A stretch of 64,000 bases of DNA from Polaribacter vadi (GCF_001761365.1 NZ_CP017477.1:1448501-1512500); one strand, 5' to 3'; numbered from the stretch's first letter, positions 8,058-17,138 are shown. Translations and numbers: made by a program. The notes: generated by a model from the sequence alone, not told the origin.

Positions 8058-9482
8058 ATGAAAATTCTTGTTACAGGAGCCACAGGTTACATTGGCAAAA
8101 GATTAATTCCGTTATTAATTAATGATGGTCATGTAGTTGTTTGTCCTGTAAGAGATGTAAAAAGGGCTGAAAGTTATTTTAAGGAAGAGCAAAATATCAT
8201 TTTGGTTGAAGCTGATTTTTTAAAAGCAGATTCTTTAAATAACATCCCGAAAGATGTTGAAGCTGCCTATTATTTAATTCATTCCATGTCTAATTCTGCA
8301 AAAGAATTTCATGTTTTAGAAGAAAGATGTGCTTTTAATTTTAAAAGATATGCAGAAAATACAACCATAAAACAAGTTATTTATTTAAGTGGAATTACCA
8401 ACGACACAAAGCTTTCAAAACATTTATTATCAAGAAAAAATGTTGAAAAAGCGTTAAGTTCTAAAAGTTATGCTTTAACCACTTTTAAAGCTGGAATTAT
8501 TGTAGGTTCAGGAAGTTCATCCTTTGAAATCATTAGAGATATTGTAGAAAAATTACCATTTATGATCGCTCCTAAATGGTTAAACACAAAAACCCAACCT
8601 TTAGGAGTTAGAGATGTTTTAGCCTTTTTACACAAAGCATTATCTAAGAAAGAGTTGTACAATACTTCTTATGATATTTTTGGGCCAGAAATTATGACCT
8701 ACAAAGAAATGTTGTTACAATTTGCCGAATTTAGAAAACTAAAAAGAACGATTGTAACTGTGCCTGTAATGACCCCAAAACTATCTTCTTATTGGTTATA
8801 TTTTGTAACTTCTACATCGTACAAACTAGCTTCTTCTTTAGTAAACTCAATGGGTGTAGAAGTTATTGGGAATAAAAGTAACATTAACCAACTATTAGAT
8901 ATTGAGCCAATTTCCTACAAAAAAGCATTGGAATTAGCCTTTAAGAAAATCGAACAAAATAGCATTATTTCTAGCTGGAAAGATTCTTATGTAAGCAGCA
9001 AATTACAAGGTTTTCTACACGAATTTATAAACGTACCTGAATATGGTTGCTTTAAAGATTTTAAGAAAAGAAAAGTAAAAGATAGAGAAATTGTATTGGA
9101 CAGAATTTGGGCAATTGGTGGAAATACTGGCTGGTATTATGGAACTTTTTTATGGAAAATTCGTGGTTTTTTAGATCAGTTTTTTGGTGGTGCAGGTTTA
9201 CGAAGAGGAAGAAGACACCCAACTGAATTAAATGTTGGTGATGCTTTAGATTTTTGGCGTGTAATTTTTGCAGATAAAGAACAAGGAAAATTATTATTAT
9301 ACGCAGAAATGATTATGCCTGGGGAAGCTTGGTTAGAATTTAAAATCAAAGATGGCATTTTATACCAAACAGCAACGTTTAGACCTCATGGTTTGGCTGG
9401 CAGAATGTATTGGTACTCAGTAATGCCATTTCACTGGTTCGTTTTTAATGGGATGATCAACAACATCAATAAATTAAAGTGA
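8058..9482 (+). CDS. SDR-family NAD(P)-binding protein with C-terminal DUF2867
   Basis: A 474-aa two-domain protein. Residues 1-290 form an extended/atypical SDR Rossmann domain starting [18 protein letters not shown] (the glycine-rich NAD(P) motif). Residues about 320-474 match DUF2867, with [35 protein letters not shown] and [15 protein letters not shown]. This combination often accompanies photolyase genes in other bacteria. The substrate is unknown. It starts two bases after the flavin reductase stop and its own stop overlaps the DUF2256 start. Confidence 0.85.
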   Translation: MKILVTGATGYIGKRLIPLLINDGHVVVCPVRDVKRAESYFKEEQNIILVEADFLKADSLNNIPKDVEAAYYLIHSMSNSAKEFHVLEERCAFNFKRYAENTTIKQVIYLSGITNDTKLSKHLLSRKNVEKALSSKSYALTTFKAGIIVGSGSSSFEIIRDIVEKLPFMIAPKWLNTKTQPLGVRDVLAFLHKALSKKELYNTSYDIFGPEIMTYKEMLLQFAEFRKLKRTIVTVPVMTPKLSSYWLYFVTSTSYKLASSLVNSMGVEVIGNKSNINQLLDIEPISYKKALELAFKKIEQNSIISSWKDSYVSSKLQGFLHEFINVPEYGCFKDFKKRKVKDREIVLDRIWAIGGNTGWYYGTFLWKIRGFLDQFFGGAGLRRGRRHPTELNVGDALDFWRVIFADKEQGKLLLYAEMIMPGEAWLEFKIKDGILYQTATFRPHGLAGRMYWYSVMPFHWFVFNGMINNINKLK

Positions 9483-9619
9483 AAAAACAACATTTACCAG
9501 AGAAAGAATGTCTTGTCTGTAAAAGACCTTTTACTTGGCGAAAAAAGTGGGAAAAGAATTGGAACGACGTTAAATATTGTAGCGAAAAATGCAGGAGAAA
9601 CAAAATAACACAGGTTTAA
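9479..9619 (+). CDS. DUF2256 small zinc-ribbon-like protein
   Basis: A 46-aa protein encoded from a GTG at 9479 that overlaps the preceding stop codon by four bases. It carries the full DUF2256 pattern: [15 protein letters not shown], a WND-VKYC segment and C-S-E-K-C-RRN, giving CxxC...CxxxC metal-binding pairs. DUF2256 genes are typical neighbours of cryptochrome/photolyase genes; the function is unknown. Its last 31 bases overlap the start of the DASH gene in another frame, suggesting translational coupling. Confidence 0.88.
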   Translation: MKKQHLPEKECLVCKRPFTWRKKWEKNWNDVKYCSEKCRRNKITQV

Positions 9620-10899
9620 TTTGGTTTCGTAATAATTTGCGAACTCAAGATAATAGTTCTCTAAAAAAAGCAATTGACAATCATACAAAAATAATTGCAG
9701 TCTATTTTTTTGATCCAAAAAACTTTAAAAAAGAAATCTTCGGATTTAAAAAAACTGAGAAGTTTAGAGCTAAATTTTTAATTGAAACGATTACAGATTT
9801 AAAAGAAAATTTGGCAAAACTAAATATTACACTTCTCACCTATTTTGATGCTCCAGAAAACAAAATTTCTTTTTTGGTTGATGAATTTTCTGTAAATGCC
9901 ATTTACACGCAAAAAGAATGGACAACAGAAGAAGTCGAAACAAATAATTTGATAAAATCGACTTTGGATGAAAGTATAAATTTCGTCGAAGATTATGATC
10001 AATTTTTATACCATCCAGAAACGGTTTCTAAAAATTTTGAGAAGATTCCGAATGTATTTACTGGCTTTAGAAAAAAGCTAGAAAAGTATGTTGAAATTCT
10101 ACCAGAAATAACCATTTCAAAAGTAGCTTCTGATAATTTAGTTGAAGATTCAACGACCATCCCAACATTACAAGAATTAGGTTTTGTTGATTTTGAAACC
10201 CATAGAAATTCTGCTTTCCCATTTAAAGGTGGAGAAACTGAAGCCTTAAAACGATTAGATCATTATTTTTTTGAAACTAAAAAAGTTGGTTTCTACAAAC
10301 AAACTAGAAACGGATTAATTGGAATTGGTTATTCTACAAAATTCTCTGCTTGGTTGGCAAATGGAAGTTTATCAGCAAAAACAATCTATAATAAAATTAA
10401 AGAATATGAGCAAGAATTTGGCTCAAATCAATCTACTTATTGGGTAATTTTTGAGTTGATTTGGAGAGATTATTTCAAATATATTTCTTTAAAACACAAT
10501 GCTAAAATCTTCAAAATTGGCGGGATTTTAGAAAAAAATTACGAATGGAATACCAATGAAGAAGTAGTTCAAAAATGGATTAATGGCGAAACAAAAGACG
10601 ATTTTGTAAACGCAAACATGATTGAATTGAAAGAAACAGGTTGGATGAGCAATAGAGGAAGGCAAAACGTAGCTTCTTATTTTGCAAAAGAATTGTTGTT
10701 AGATTGGCGAATTGGAGCTACCTATTTTGAGTCGCTTTTACTAGATTATGATGTGCATAGCAATTATGGAAATTGGATGTATGTTGCTGGTGTTGGCAAT
10801 GATCCACGAGACAGAAAATTCAACACAAAATTGCAAGCAGAACGTTATGATTCCAATCATAAATTCAGAAATATTTGGTTAGAGAAAACATTATTTTAG
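9589..10899 (+). CDS. DASH-family cryptochrome/photolyase
   Basis: A 436-aa flavoprotein. The N-terminal alpha/beta antenna domain begins [14 protein letters not shown], and the C-terminal FAD domain has the DASH signatures [52 protein letters not shown] and [12 protein letters not shown] enzymes repair pyrimidine dimers in single-stranded or loop DNA and usually bind FAD plus a folate antenna. The ATG lies inside the DUF2256 gene, and the next photolyase gene starts one base after the stop. It lacks any C-terminal extension. Class assignment is secure; in vivo role as repair enzyme or photoreceptor is open. Confidence 0.95.
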   Translation: MQEKQNNTGLIWFRNNLRTQDNSSLKKAIDNHTKIIAVYFFDPKNFKKEIFGFKKTEKFRAKFLIETITDLKENLAKLNITLLTYFDAPENKISFLVDEFSVNAIYTQKEWTTEEVETNNLIKSTLDESINFVEDYDQFLYHPETVSKNFEKIPNVFTGFRKKLEKYVEILPEITISKVASDNLVEDSTTIPTLQELGFVDFETHRNSAFPFKGGETEALKRLDHYFFETKKVGFYKQTRNGLIGIGYSTKFSAWLANGSLSAKTIYNKIKEYEQEFGSNQSTYWVIFELIWRDYFKYISLKHNAKIFKIGGILEKNYEWNTNEEVVQKWINGETKDDFVNANMIELKETGWMSNRGRQNVASYFAKELLLDWRIGATYFESLLLDYDVHSNYGNWMYVAGVGNDPRDRKFNTKLQAERYDSNHKFRNIWLEKTLF

Positions 10900-10900
10900 A

Positions 10901-12433
10901 ATGAAAAAATTACGCTTAATTTTAGGAGATCAACTAAATAGCAACCATTCTTGGTATCATAAAGTTGATGAAAATAATATCTATTGTTTTTTTGAAATGC
11001 GTCAAGAAACCGATTACGTAAAACATCATATTCAAAAAATAGTTGGCTTTTTTGCTTCGATGCGAAATTTTGCTGATGAGTTAAAATCTAAAAATCATGC
11101 TGTTATTTATTATCAACTAAATGATAAAAGAAACACCCAAAGTTTAATCGAAAATTTATCACAACTAATCAAAGAAAACAATATTGAAAAGTTTGAATAT
11201 CAATTGCCAGATGAATTTAGACTAGACAAACAATTAAAAGATTTTTGCAAAAATATCGACATTGAAACCGAAGTTTTTTCTACCGAACATTTTTATACAG
11301 AAAGAGAAGATTTAAAAACGTTTTTTAAAGGGAAGAAAACCTTTTTGATGGAAAATTTTTACAGAGATATGCGTAAAAAACATCAAATTTTAATGGTGGA
11401 TGCACAACCTGAAGGTGGTAAATGGAATTTTGATGCCAGCAATCGAAAAAAATGGAAAGGCGATACGATTATTCCTCCTCAAAAAAACTTTGATAATGAT
11501 GTTTCAGAAATCCTACAAGAAATTGAAAAAGCTGGAGTTAAATCCATTGGAAAAATCAATGAGAAATATTTTGAATATCCGATTTCCAGAAAACAAGCTT
11601 TAGAACAATTAGCCTATTTCTGCGAAAATTTATTGATTCATTTTGGCGATTTTCAAGATGCCATGCATACAGATAATTGGTATTTATTTCATTCAAAATT
11701 ATCGTTTGCAATGAATACCAAAATGATTTCTCCTAAAGAAATTATCGATGCAACTTTACAAACTTATAGAGAGCGAAAAGATGAAATAAACATTTCTCAA
11801 GTAGAAGGTTTTATTCGACAAATTATTGGTTGGCGAGAATATATGAGAGGAATGTATTGGATGTTAATGCCTGATTATAAAAGTGAGAATTTTCTAGACA
11901 ATCACAACAAACTTCCTAACTTTTTCTGGACAGGAAACACCAAAATGAATTGCCTTAAAAATGCGATTAATAATTCTTTGGATAATGGCTATGCACATCA
12001 CATTCAACGTTTAATGATTACAGGGAATTTTGCCTTATTAACACAAATAAATCCTGATGAAATCGACGCTTGGTATTTAGGCATTTATGTAGATGCCATT
12101 GAATGGGTTCAGTTACCAAACACAAGAGGAATGAGCCAATTTGCTGATGGTGGAAAAATCGCCACAAAACCCTACGTTTCTAGTGGAAGTTACATTCACA
12201 AAATGAGCAATTATTGTGATGGATGCAAGTACAATAAAAAGACAAAATTAGAGGATGATTCTTGTCCTTTTAACAGCTTATATTGGAATTTCCTGGATGA
12301 GAAGCAAGAAAAATTATCCTCTAATTTTAGGATGAAAATGATGTATAGTTTGCTGAATAAAATGTCAGCATCAGATAGAAGTAAAATCAAAGAAAAAGCG
12401 AATCATATTATTCAAAATTTAGATGAATATTAA
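10901..12433 (+). CDS. Iron-sulfur (FeS-BCP/CryB-type) photolyase-related protein
   Basis: A 510-aa member of the COG3046 'deoxyribodipyrimidine photolyase-related' group, the clade with bacterial (6-4) photolyases. The start KKLRLILGDQLN is diagnostic. Four cysteines placed as in the [4Fe-4S] site are visible: Cys351 in KMNCLKN and Cys439, Cys442 and Cys455 in YCDGCKYN...SCPFNSLYW. The FAD region contains GFIRQIIGWREYMRGMYW and GYAHHIQRLMITGNFALL. The gene begins one base after the DASH stop and overlaps the next photolyase gene by 11 bp. (6-4) photoproduct repair is expected from the clade, not proven here. Confidence 0.93.
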   Translation: MKKLRLILGDQLNSNHSWYHKVDENNIYCFFEMRQETDYVKHHIQKIVGFFASMRNFADELKSKNHAVIYYQLNDKRNTQSLIENLSQLIKENNIEKFEYQLPDEFRLDKQLKDFCKNIDIETEVFSTEHFYTEREDLKTFFKGKKTFLMENFYRDMRKKHQILMVDAQPEGGKWNFDASNRKKWKGDTIIPPQKNFDNDVSEILQEIEKAGVKSIGKINEKYFEYPISRKQALEQLAYFCENLLIHFGDFQDAMHTDNWYLFHSKLSFAMNTKMISPKEIIDATLQTYRERKDEINISQVEGFIRQIIGWREYMRGMYWMLMPDYKSENFLDNHNKLPNFFWTGNTKMNCLKNAINNSLDNGYAHHIQRLMITGNFALLTQINPDEIDAWYLGIYVDAIEWVQLPNTRGMSQFADGGKIATKPYVSSGSYIHKMSNYCDGCKYNKKTKLEDDSCPFNSLYWNFLDEKQEKLSSNFRMKMMYSLLNKMSASDRSKIKEKANHIIQNLDEY

Positions 12434-13910
12434 CGAAGAAATAAATATTATTTGGTTAAAACGCGATTTGCGTTTGCAAGACAATGAAGCAATTTTAAAC
12501 GCTTTAAATGCTGGCAAACGAACTTTATTAATCTATGTTTTTGAAAAACCGTTGTTAGAAGATGATCATTATTCAGAGCGTCATTGGGATTTTATCAAAC
12601 AATCGATAGTAGACTTAAATAAAGATTTGATAAAATTTGACACCAAAATATTATGTGTAACAACTGAAGTAGTTACTGCTTTTAATCAAATTTTAAATTA
12701 TTATAAAATTGATACGGTTTTTTCGCATCAAGAAACTGGCTTATTAATCACTTACCAAAGAGATAAAGATTTTAAAAGATATTGCAGAAACAACTCTATA
12801 AATTGGGTAGAAAACAATAATAATGGCGTTTTAAGAGGCTTGCTAAATAGAGACGATTGGTTCGAAAAATGGGACGACTATATGTATCAACCACTTTTTG
12901 AATATCAACTAAAAAAAGAATTTTTTTTATCAATTGAAATTATCAAAAAAATAGAAAAAGCCTTTTTTATTACAAGTTTAGAAGCTAAAAAAAATACTGT
13001 ATTTCAAAAAGGAGGTTCTAAAATGGCTTGGAAATATGCCAACACTTTTTTTGAAACCCGACATAAAAACTACATGCATCACATTTCTAAACCAGCTTTA
13101 GCAAGAGAAAGTTGTAGTAGATTATCACCTTATATTGCTTGGGGAAATGTGTCAATTCGTCAAATATTTCAAGCAGCTTTAGAACATAAAACTGAGGCTA
13201 ATAAAAAAGATTTAGGCGCTTTTGTTTCTCGATTACGTTGGCAAGCTCATTTTGTTCAAAAGTTCGAAATGGAGCACACTATGGAAGAAGCAAGTGTAAA
13301 TAAAGGCTATCATAAATTAAAGAAAAGCATCTCTGAAACATATCAAAAAGCATGGAAACAAGGTAAAACTGGTTTCCCTTTAGTAGATGCTAGTATGCGT
13401 TGTTTGAATGAAACTGGTTATTTAAATTTTAGAATGCGAGCTATGTTAGTTTCATTTTTTACGCATATTTTATGGCAACCTTGGCAAGATGCAACACATC
13501 ATTTATCGCAACAATTTTTAGATTTTGAACCAGGAATTCATTTTCCACAATTGCAAATGCAAGCCTCAGAAACTGGCACAAATACCATAAGAATTTATAG
13601 TCCTTTAAAAAATAGTATCGAACATGATGCAGATGCAAACTTTATTAAAAAATGGGTACCTGAATTAGCAAAATTAACAACTCCTTTTATTCATGAACCT
13701 TATTTAATGACCCCTTTAGATCAACAATTTGCTAATTTTGAGTTGGGAATTGATTACCCAAAACCAATTGTAGATATTAAAATTTCAAGAAAAAAAGCAA
13801 GCAATATTTTATATAAAATGCGTAAAGATCCTGAGGTTGTAATGGAAACTAGAAGAATCTTAAAAAAACACACACTTTCTGATAGAAATAAAATTTTAGA
13901 AAACGATTAA
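12423..13910 (+). CDS. Photolyase/cryptochrome paralogue with atypical FAD site
   Basis: A 495-aa protein. Its N-terminal antenna domain starts IIWLKRDLRLQDNEAIL, and the FAD domain includes RLSPYIAWGNVSIRQI, TGFPLVDASMRCLNETGYLNFRMRAML and HFPQLQMQASETGTNT. The stretch that in E. coli photolyase reads RIFNPTTQ, with Asn378 beside FAD N5, here reads RIYSPLKN, so that Asn is replaced by Ser. The Asp of the usual G-x-DA segment is also changed (GTNT). The protein may therefore not be a standard CPD photolyase; a sensory or divergent repair role is possible. It overlaps the FeS-type gene by 11 bp and closes the first transcription unit. Confidence 0.85.
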   Translation: MNINEEINIIWLKRDLRLQDNEAILNALNAGKRTLLIYVFEKPLLEDDHYSERHWDFIKQSIVDLNKDLIKFDTKILCVTTEVVTAFNQILNYYKIDTVFSHQETGLLITYQRDKDFKRYCRNNSINWVENNNNGVLRGLLNRDDWFEKWDDYMYQPLFEYQLKKEFFLSIEIIKKIEKAFFITSLEAKKNTVFQKGGSKMAWKYANTFFETRHKNYMHHISKPALARESCSRLSPYIAWGNVSIRQIFQAALEHKTEANKKDLGAFVSRLRWQAHFVQKFEMEHTMEEASVNKGYHKLKKSISETYQKAWKQGKTGFPLVDASMRCLNETGYLNFRMRAMLVSFFTHILWQPWQDATHHLSQQFLDFEPGIHFPQLQMQASETGTNTIRIYSPLKNSIEHDADANFIKKWVPELAKLTTPFIHEPYLMTPLDQQFANFELGIDYPKPIVDIKISRKKASNILYKMRKDPEVVMETRRILKKHTLSDRNKILEND

Positions 13911-13964
13911 GAGCCAAATTCCCTCCAAAAATCAAGGGAATTCTCATAATTATTTGTTAATACT

Positions 13965-14017
13965 TTGTTTATCATTAAATAAAATAGATTAAACAAATCA
14001 TAGATTTTGTATCTTTG
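13965..14017 (+). promoter_or_regulatory. Promoter with inverted-repeat operator matching the one at 7362
   Basis: TTGTTTA at 13965-13971 and TAAACAA at 13990-13996 are separated by 18 bp, as in the upstream copy. Four bases later comes TAGATTTTG (14001-14009), near-consensus -7, and directly after it TATCTTTG (14010-14017), a perfect TAnnTTTG. It stands before the second half of the photolyase cluster. Confidence 0.55.
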
Positions 14018-14021
14018 TATT

Positions 14022-14462
14022 GTGATATTTAATACAACACATACAAACAAAGAAGCAAAAGCTACAATCAATGATTTAGTAGGCGATTCTTATTCATTTT
14101 TTGAATCTATAAAAATGAAAGGAGTTGGCTCTAAAAGAATGGTTATTGAAGATGTTAGTATTGGTTTTAAAAACATTTTAAATAGTGTTGCAGATATCAA
14201 CTATGGAAACATCGAAATTAGAAAAAAAGGAATTTTAGTACATATTGCAAAAGGCCATAAAAATTATAGTTGGGCAATTCCTTTTTATCAGTTACACATT
14301 TATAACACAAATAGTTATAGCATTCATGCTCAAGGAAATTTTATCAGATTTAAGAACAATAAATTTTTAAAAGAAAATAAAAAATTCCTAGATCGCTTAT
14401 TAGATTTAAAAATTAAGAATGAGGAAAATTATTCTTTTTATGATACCGAAAAACAAATCTAA
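14022..14462 (+). CDS. Uncharacterised 146-aa protein of the photolyase cluster
   Basis: No family recognised. The protein has a mixed alpha/beta look: a helical start with THTNKEAKATINDLVGDS, a strand-rich middle (GNIEIRKKGILVHIAKGH, YSWAIPFYQLHIYN) and a charged helical tail. There is no signal peptide or membrane segment. A GTG at 14022 is the likeliest start, because the TTG at 14007 overlaps the -7 box. Even the GTG lies only a few bases after the box, so the mRNA may be leaderless. The stop is one base before the TIGR03643 ATG, indicating an operon. Confidence 0.6.
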   Translation: MIFNTTHTNKEAKATINDLVGDSYSFFESIKMKGVGSKRMVIEDVSIGFKNILNSVADINYGNIEIRKKGILVHIAKGHKNYSWAIPFYQLHIYNTNSYSIHAQGNFIRFKNNKFLKENKKFLDRLLDLKIKNEENYSFYDTEKQI

Positions 14463-14463
14463 A

Positions 14464-14739
14464 ATGAAGCAATTAGATACAATAGCTATTGATAGAGTTA
14501 TAGAAATGGCTTGGGAAGATAGAACAACTTTTGAAGCAATTCAATTTCAATTCGGCTTAAAAGAGCAAGAAGTGATTGATTTGATGAGAAAAGAAATGAA
14601 ACCTAGCAGTTTTAAAATGTGGAGAGCAAGAGTGCAAGGAAGAAAAACGAAGCACGAAAAATTAAGAACTTTCGAAAAAGGAAGATTTAAATGTACTCGA
14701 CAAAAATCAATCTCAAATAACTCAATATCAAAAAGATAA
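14464..14739 (+). CDS. TIGR03643-family protein, photolyase neighbour
   Basis: A 91-aa basic protein matching the TIGR03643 pattern: IDRVIEMAWEDRTTFEAI, QFGLKEQEVIDLMRKEMKP and SFKMWRARVQGRKTKHEKL. This family is defined by its frequent position next to photolyase genes; function unknown. The helix arrangement resembles a small DNA-binding module, but that is a guess. I start at ATG 14464 (MKQLDTIAIDR), because an upstream frame start lies inside the previous gene. The tail after about residue 80 (CTRQKSISNN) is low-complexity. Confidence 0.85.
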   Translation: MKQLDTIAIDRVIEMAWEDRTTFEAIQFQFGLKEQEVIDLMRKEMKPSSFKMWRARVQGRKTKHEKLRTFEKGRFKCTRQKSISNNSISKR

Positions 14740-14794
14740 AAATATTATTTTTTTTGATTAAAAGAATAAAGTAAAAATTATAAAATTACAAATT

Positions 14795-15019
14795 ATGGAA
14801 CTTATAAACCACGCCTTAGAATTTGAAACTCGAAAAATGAGATTCCCAACAACTAGCGATCGAATTATGGCTGCTAGAGAAGCAAAAGAATTGATTTTAA
14901 GCCTAAATGAAGTTTATAAAAAAACGAAAGACACTAAAATCATGGATATTATGAAGCGTTTAACCGTTATAAAACAGCGTATTGAGAAGCGTTTAAAGGG
15001 AAAACCATTAACTGCATAA
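14795..15019 (+). CDS. Small helical protein, first copy of a tandem pair
   Basis: A 74-aa charged, fully helical protein with no recognised family. It shares with the next gene (15094-15309) the blocks EFETRK/EFEHRK, TSDRI, a REAK/REVK segment, LNEVYK, MKRLT and EKRLKG in the same order. The two are therefore tandem duplicates that have diverged. No signal peptide or metal motif. It follows the TIGR03643 gene by 55 bp in the photolyase cluster. Function unknown; a small adaptor or nucleic-acid-binding role is only conjecture. Confidence 0.7.
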   Translation: MELINHALEFETRKMRFPTTSDRIMAAREAKELILSLNEVYKKTKDTKIMDIMKRLTVIKQRIEKRLKGKPLTA

Positions 15020-15093
15020 TAAATCGTCTTTTTTCTTGCTTATCTAACTTTTATAATTATATTCGAAAATTAGAAAAAACAGAGAAATAAAGA

Positions 15094-15309
15094 ATGAATT
15101 TATTAGAAAGAGCGGAAGAATTTGAACACAGAAAATTCTCATTCAAAACAACAAGTGATAGAATTTTAGCTTCAAGAGAAGTAAAAGCACTTATTTTAGA
15201 ATTAAACGAAGTATATAAATCAGAAAAAGATCCTGAAATAATGGATCAAATGAAACGCTTAACTGCTGTAAAGCAAAAAATTGAAAAGCGTTTGAAGGGA
15301 AGACGATAA
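15094..15309 (+). CDS. Small helical protein, second copy of the tandem pair
   Basis: A 71-aa paralogue of the preceding gene, with matching blocks along the whole length (TTSDRI, LNEVYK, MKRLTAVKQKIEKRLKG). It is shorter at the C-terminus, ending in KGRR. The SDR gene starts three bases after its stop, so it is part of that transcript. Conservation of the same motifs in both copies suggests selection on the protein rather than a chance reading frame. Confidence 0.7.
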   Translation: MNLLERAEEFEHRKFSFKTTSDRILASREVKALILELNEVYKSEKDPEIMDQMKRLTAVKQKIEKRLKGRR

Positions 15310-15312
15310 ATT

Positions 15313-15996
15313 ATGAAAAAAATAGTTGTAATTGGAGGAAGTAAAGGTATTGGAAAAGCGATTATCGAATCTTTAATCAATGAAAACGAAGTAATCAACA
15401 TTAGCAGAACAGATACTTTACCTCCTCACAACAATTTTACACACTATTCTTTAGATATACTTTCTGATGATTTACCTGACATTAAAGCCATAGATAGTCT
15501 TATTTATTGCCCAGGAAGCATCAACCTAAAACCAATTACAAGATTAAAATTAGAAGATTTTAGAGAAGATTTCGAAATTAATGTAATTGGCGCTGTAAAA
15601 GCGATACAACACTTTTTACCTTCACTTAAAAACGGAAGCAAACCTTCTATTTTATTATTTAGCACAGTTGCTGCAAAGTTAGGAATGCCTTTTCACGCAA
15701 GTGTTGCTACAGCAAAATCTGCTGTAGAAGGTTTAACAAAATCTTTAGGTGCAGAATTAGCACCTACAATTCGTGTAAATGCAATTGCACCAACAGTTAC
15801 GAATACAGATTTAGCATCCAAATTATTAAGAAATGATAGAATGATAGAAAATATCACTGAACGTCATCCTCTTAAAAAATACTTACAACCTAATGAAGTT
15901 GCTGATATGGCTACTTTTTTAATCTCTGAAAAAGCTGCGTCTATTTCAGGACAAATCTTTGAACTTGATTGTGGAATTGTAAGTTTTAAATTATAA
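15313..15996 (+). CDS. SDR-family protein with altered active site
   Basis: A 227-aa classical-size short-chain dehydrogenase-like protein. The cofactor motif GGSKGIGKAI is near residue 7, and the serine strand ILLFSTVAAKLG is present. In place of the usual Tyr-x-x-x-Lys the sequence reads HASVATAKSAVEGL, so the lysine is kept but the tyrosine is Val. The C-terminal SGQIFELDCG is typical of SDRs. Either the protein uses another acid or it has lost dehydrogenase activity. It sits three bases after the tandem small genes and 14 bp before the peroxidase gene. Confidence 0.8.
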   Translation: MKKIVVIGGSKGIGKAIIESLINENEVINISRTDTLPPHNNFTHYSLDILSDDLPDIKAIDSLIYCPGSINLKPITRLKLEDFREDFEINVIGAVKAIQHFLPSLKNGSKPSILLFSTVAAKLGMPFHASVATAKSAVEGLTKSLGAELAPTIRVNAIAPTVTNTDLASKLLRNDRMIENITERHPLKKYLQPNEVADMATFLISEKAASISGQIFELDCGIVSFKL

Positions 15997-16010
15997 TTTA
16001 AACTTTACAT

Positions 16011-16484
16011 ATGACAAATATCTACGATATTAAAATCAATAGTTTACAAGGTAAACCTATTGATTTATCAACCTATAAAAATAAATTTTTACTTTTTGTA
16101 AATGTAGCTTCTAAATGCGGGTTTACACCTCAATACAAGGATCTAGAAGAACTGCACAAAACCTACAAAGACAACCTAGTAGTTATTGGTGTTCCTTGTA
16201 ATCAATTTGGAAGTCAAGAACCTGGTAATTCAGATGAAATTCAGGAATTTTGTGAAGTAAATTATGGCGTTTCTTTTTTAATCACAGAAAAAGTAGATGT
16301 AAAAGGAACTAGCCAACATCCTTTATTTTCTTGGTTGACAAACAAAGATTATAATGGCACAAAAAGTTCTTCAGTAAAATGGAACTTTCAAAAATATTTG
16401 GTGGATAAAGATGGTAAATTAATCGATTATTACTTTTCTATTACAAAACCATTAAGTTCTAAAATCACGAAACATTTAAAATAA
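16011..16484 (+). CDS. Glutathione peroxidase-family thiol peroxidase
   Basis: A 157-aa cytoplasmic peroxidase. The peroxidatic Cys36 lies in NVASKCGFTPQY, the partner Gln65 in VPCNQFGSQEPG, and the Trp in KWNFQKYLVDKDG. Family members reduce hydrogen peroxide and lipid hydroperoxides, usually with thioredoxin in bacteria. Length is normal for the family. Its place in the photolyase cluster fits protection against light-induced oxidants. No signal peptide. Confidence 0.93.
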   Translation: MTNIYDIKINSLQGKPIDLSTYKNKFLLFVNVASKCGFTPQYKDLEELHKTYKDNLVVIGVPCNQFGSQEPGNSDEIQEFCEVNYGVSFLITEKVDVKGTSQHPLFSWLTNKDYNGTKSSSVKWNFQKYLVDKDGKLIDYYFSITKPLSSKITKHLK

Positions 16485-16489
16485 TAGTT

Positions 16490-16657
16490 ATGTTTGGATT
16501 GTTCAAAAAGAAATCTGAAGCTGAAAAACTTCAAGAAAAATATAAGAAGTTAATGGAAGAAGGTTTTAAACTGCAATCTTCTAATAGAAGCGATAGTGAT
16601 CAAAAGTATTTAGAAGCTGACAATGTTTTGAAAGAAATTGAAGCGTTAAAAAAATAA
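16490..16657 (+). CDS. Lacal_2735-family small protein
   Basis: A 55-aa protein beginning FGLFKKKSEAEKLQEKYKKL and ending EADNVLKEIEALKK, the pattern of the Lacal_2735 family of Flavobacteriia. It is a charged two-helix coiled-coil-like protein of unknown function. It starts five bases after the peroxidase stop and ends seven bases before tspO, so it is part of the operon. Confidence 0.8.
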   Translation: MFGLFKKKSEAEKLQEKYKKLMEEGFKLQSSNRSDSDQKYLEADNVLKEIEALKK

Positions 16658-16664
16658 TCCTATA

Positions 16665-17126
16665 ATGAAGCAATTAAAATTGACAATTCTTTTTTTGATC
16701 ATCAACTTTGGTGGCTTGGCAATTGGGAATTGGTTAATGGGTGCAGGACCTATGGGAGATTGGTATATGAATATCAACAAAGCTCCTTGGACTCCTCCAG
16801 GTTGGGTTTTTGGTGCAAGTTGGACGTTGATTATGATTTGCTTTTCTATCTATTTAGGGAAACTTTTTACAGTTAAATACACTCAAAAAATAAAAATTGC
16901 TTTTCTAATTCAATTTATTTTAAACGTAAGTTGGAATTATATTGTTTTTAATCAACAATTAGTTTTATTTGGGTTGATTACTATTCTTTTATTGACTTCA
17001 CTCCTATTTGTTTATTATTTTAAATTAAGTGATCAAGTAAAAAAATATAAATATCTGCTGTTACCTTATATAATTTGGTTGTGCATTGCAACCTCTTTAA
17101 ATCTTTACATTTTAGTCCATAATTAA
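16665..17126 (+). CDS. tspO: TspO/MBR-family membrane protein
   Basis: A 153-aa protein with five hydrophobic segments and the TspO signatures NFGGLAIGNWLMG, WYMNINKAPWTPPGWVFG and the late SWNYIVFNQ. TspO proteins bind porphyrins and act in light- and oxygen-linked tetrapyrrole or carotenoid control in other bacteria. Its location among photolyase genes agrees with such a role. Length and topology are normal for the family. Confidence 0.92.
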   Translation: MKQLKLTILFLIINFGGLAIGNWLMGAGPMGDWYMNINKAPWTPPGWVFGASWTLIMICFSIYLGKLFTVKYTQKIKIAFLIQFILNVSWNYIVFNQQLVLFGLITILLLTSLLFVYYFKLSDQVKKYKYLLLPYIIWLCIATSLNLYILVHN

Positions 17127-17138
17127 CCTTATTAAAAA

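Noticed and set aside
13917..13943. Terminator after the third photolyase gene
   Set aside because: AATTCCCT/AGGGAATT is a short inverted repeat but no T-run follows.
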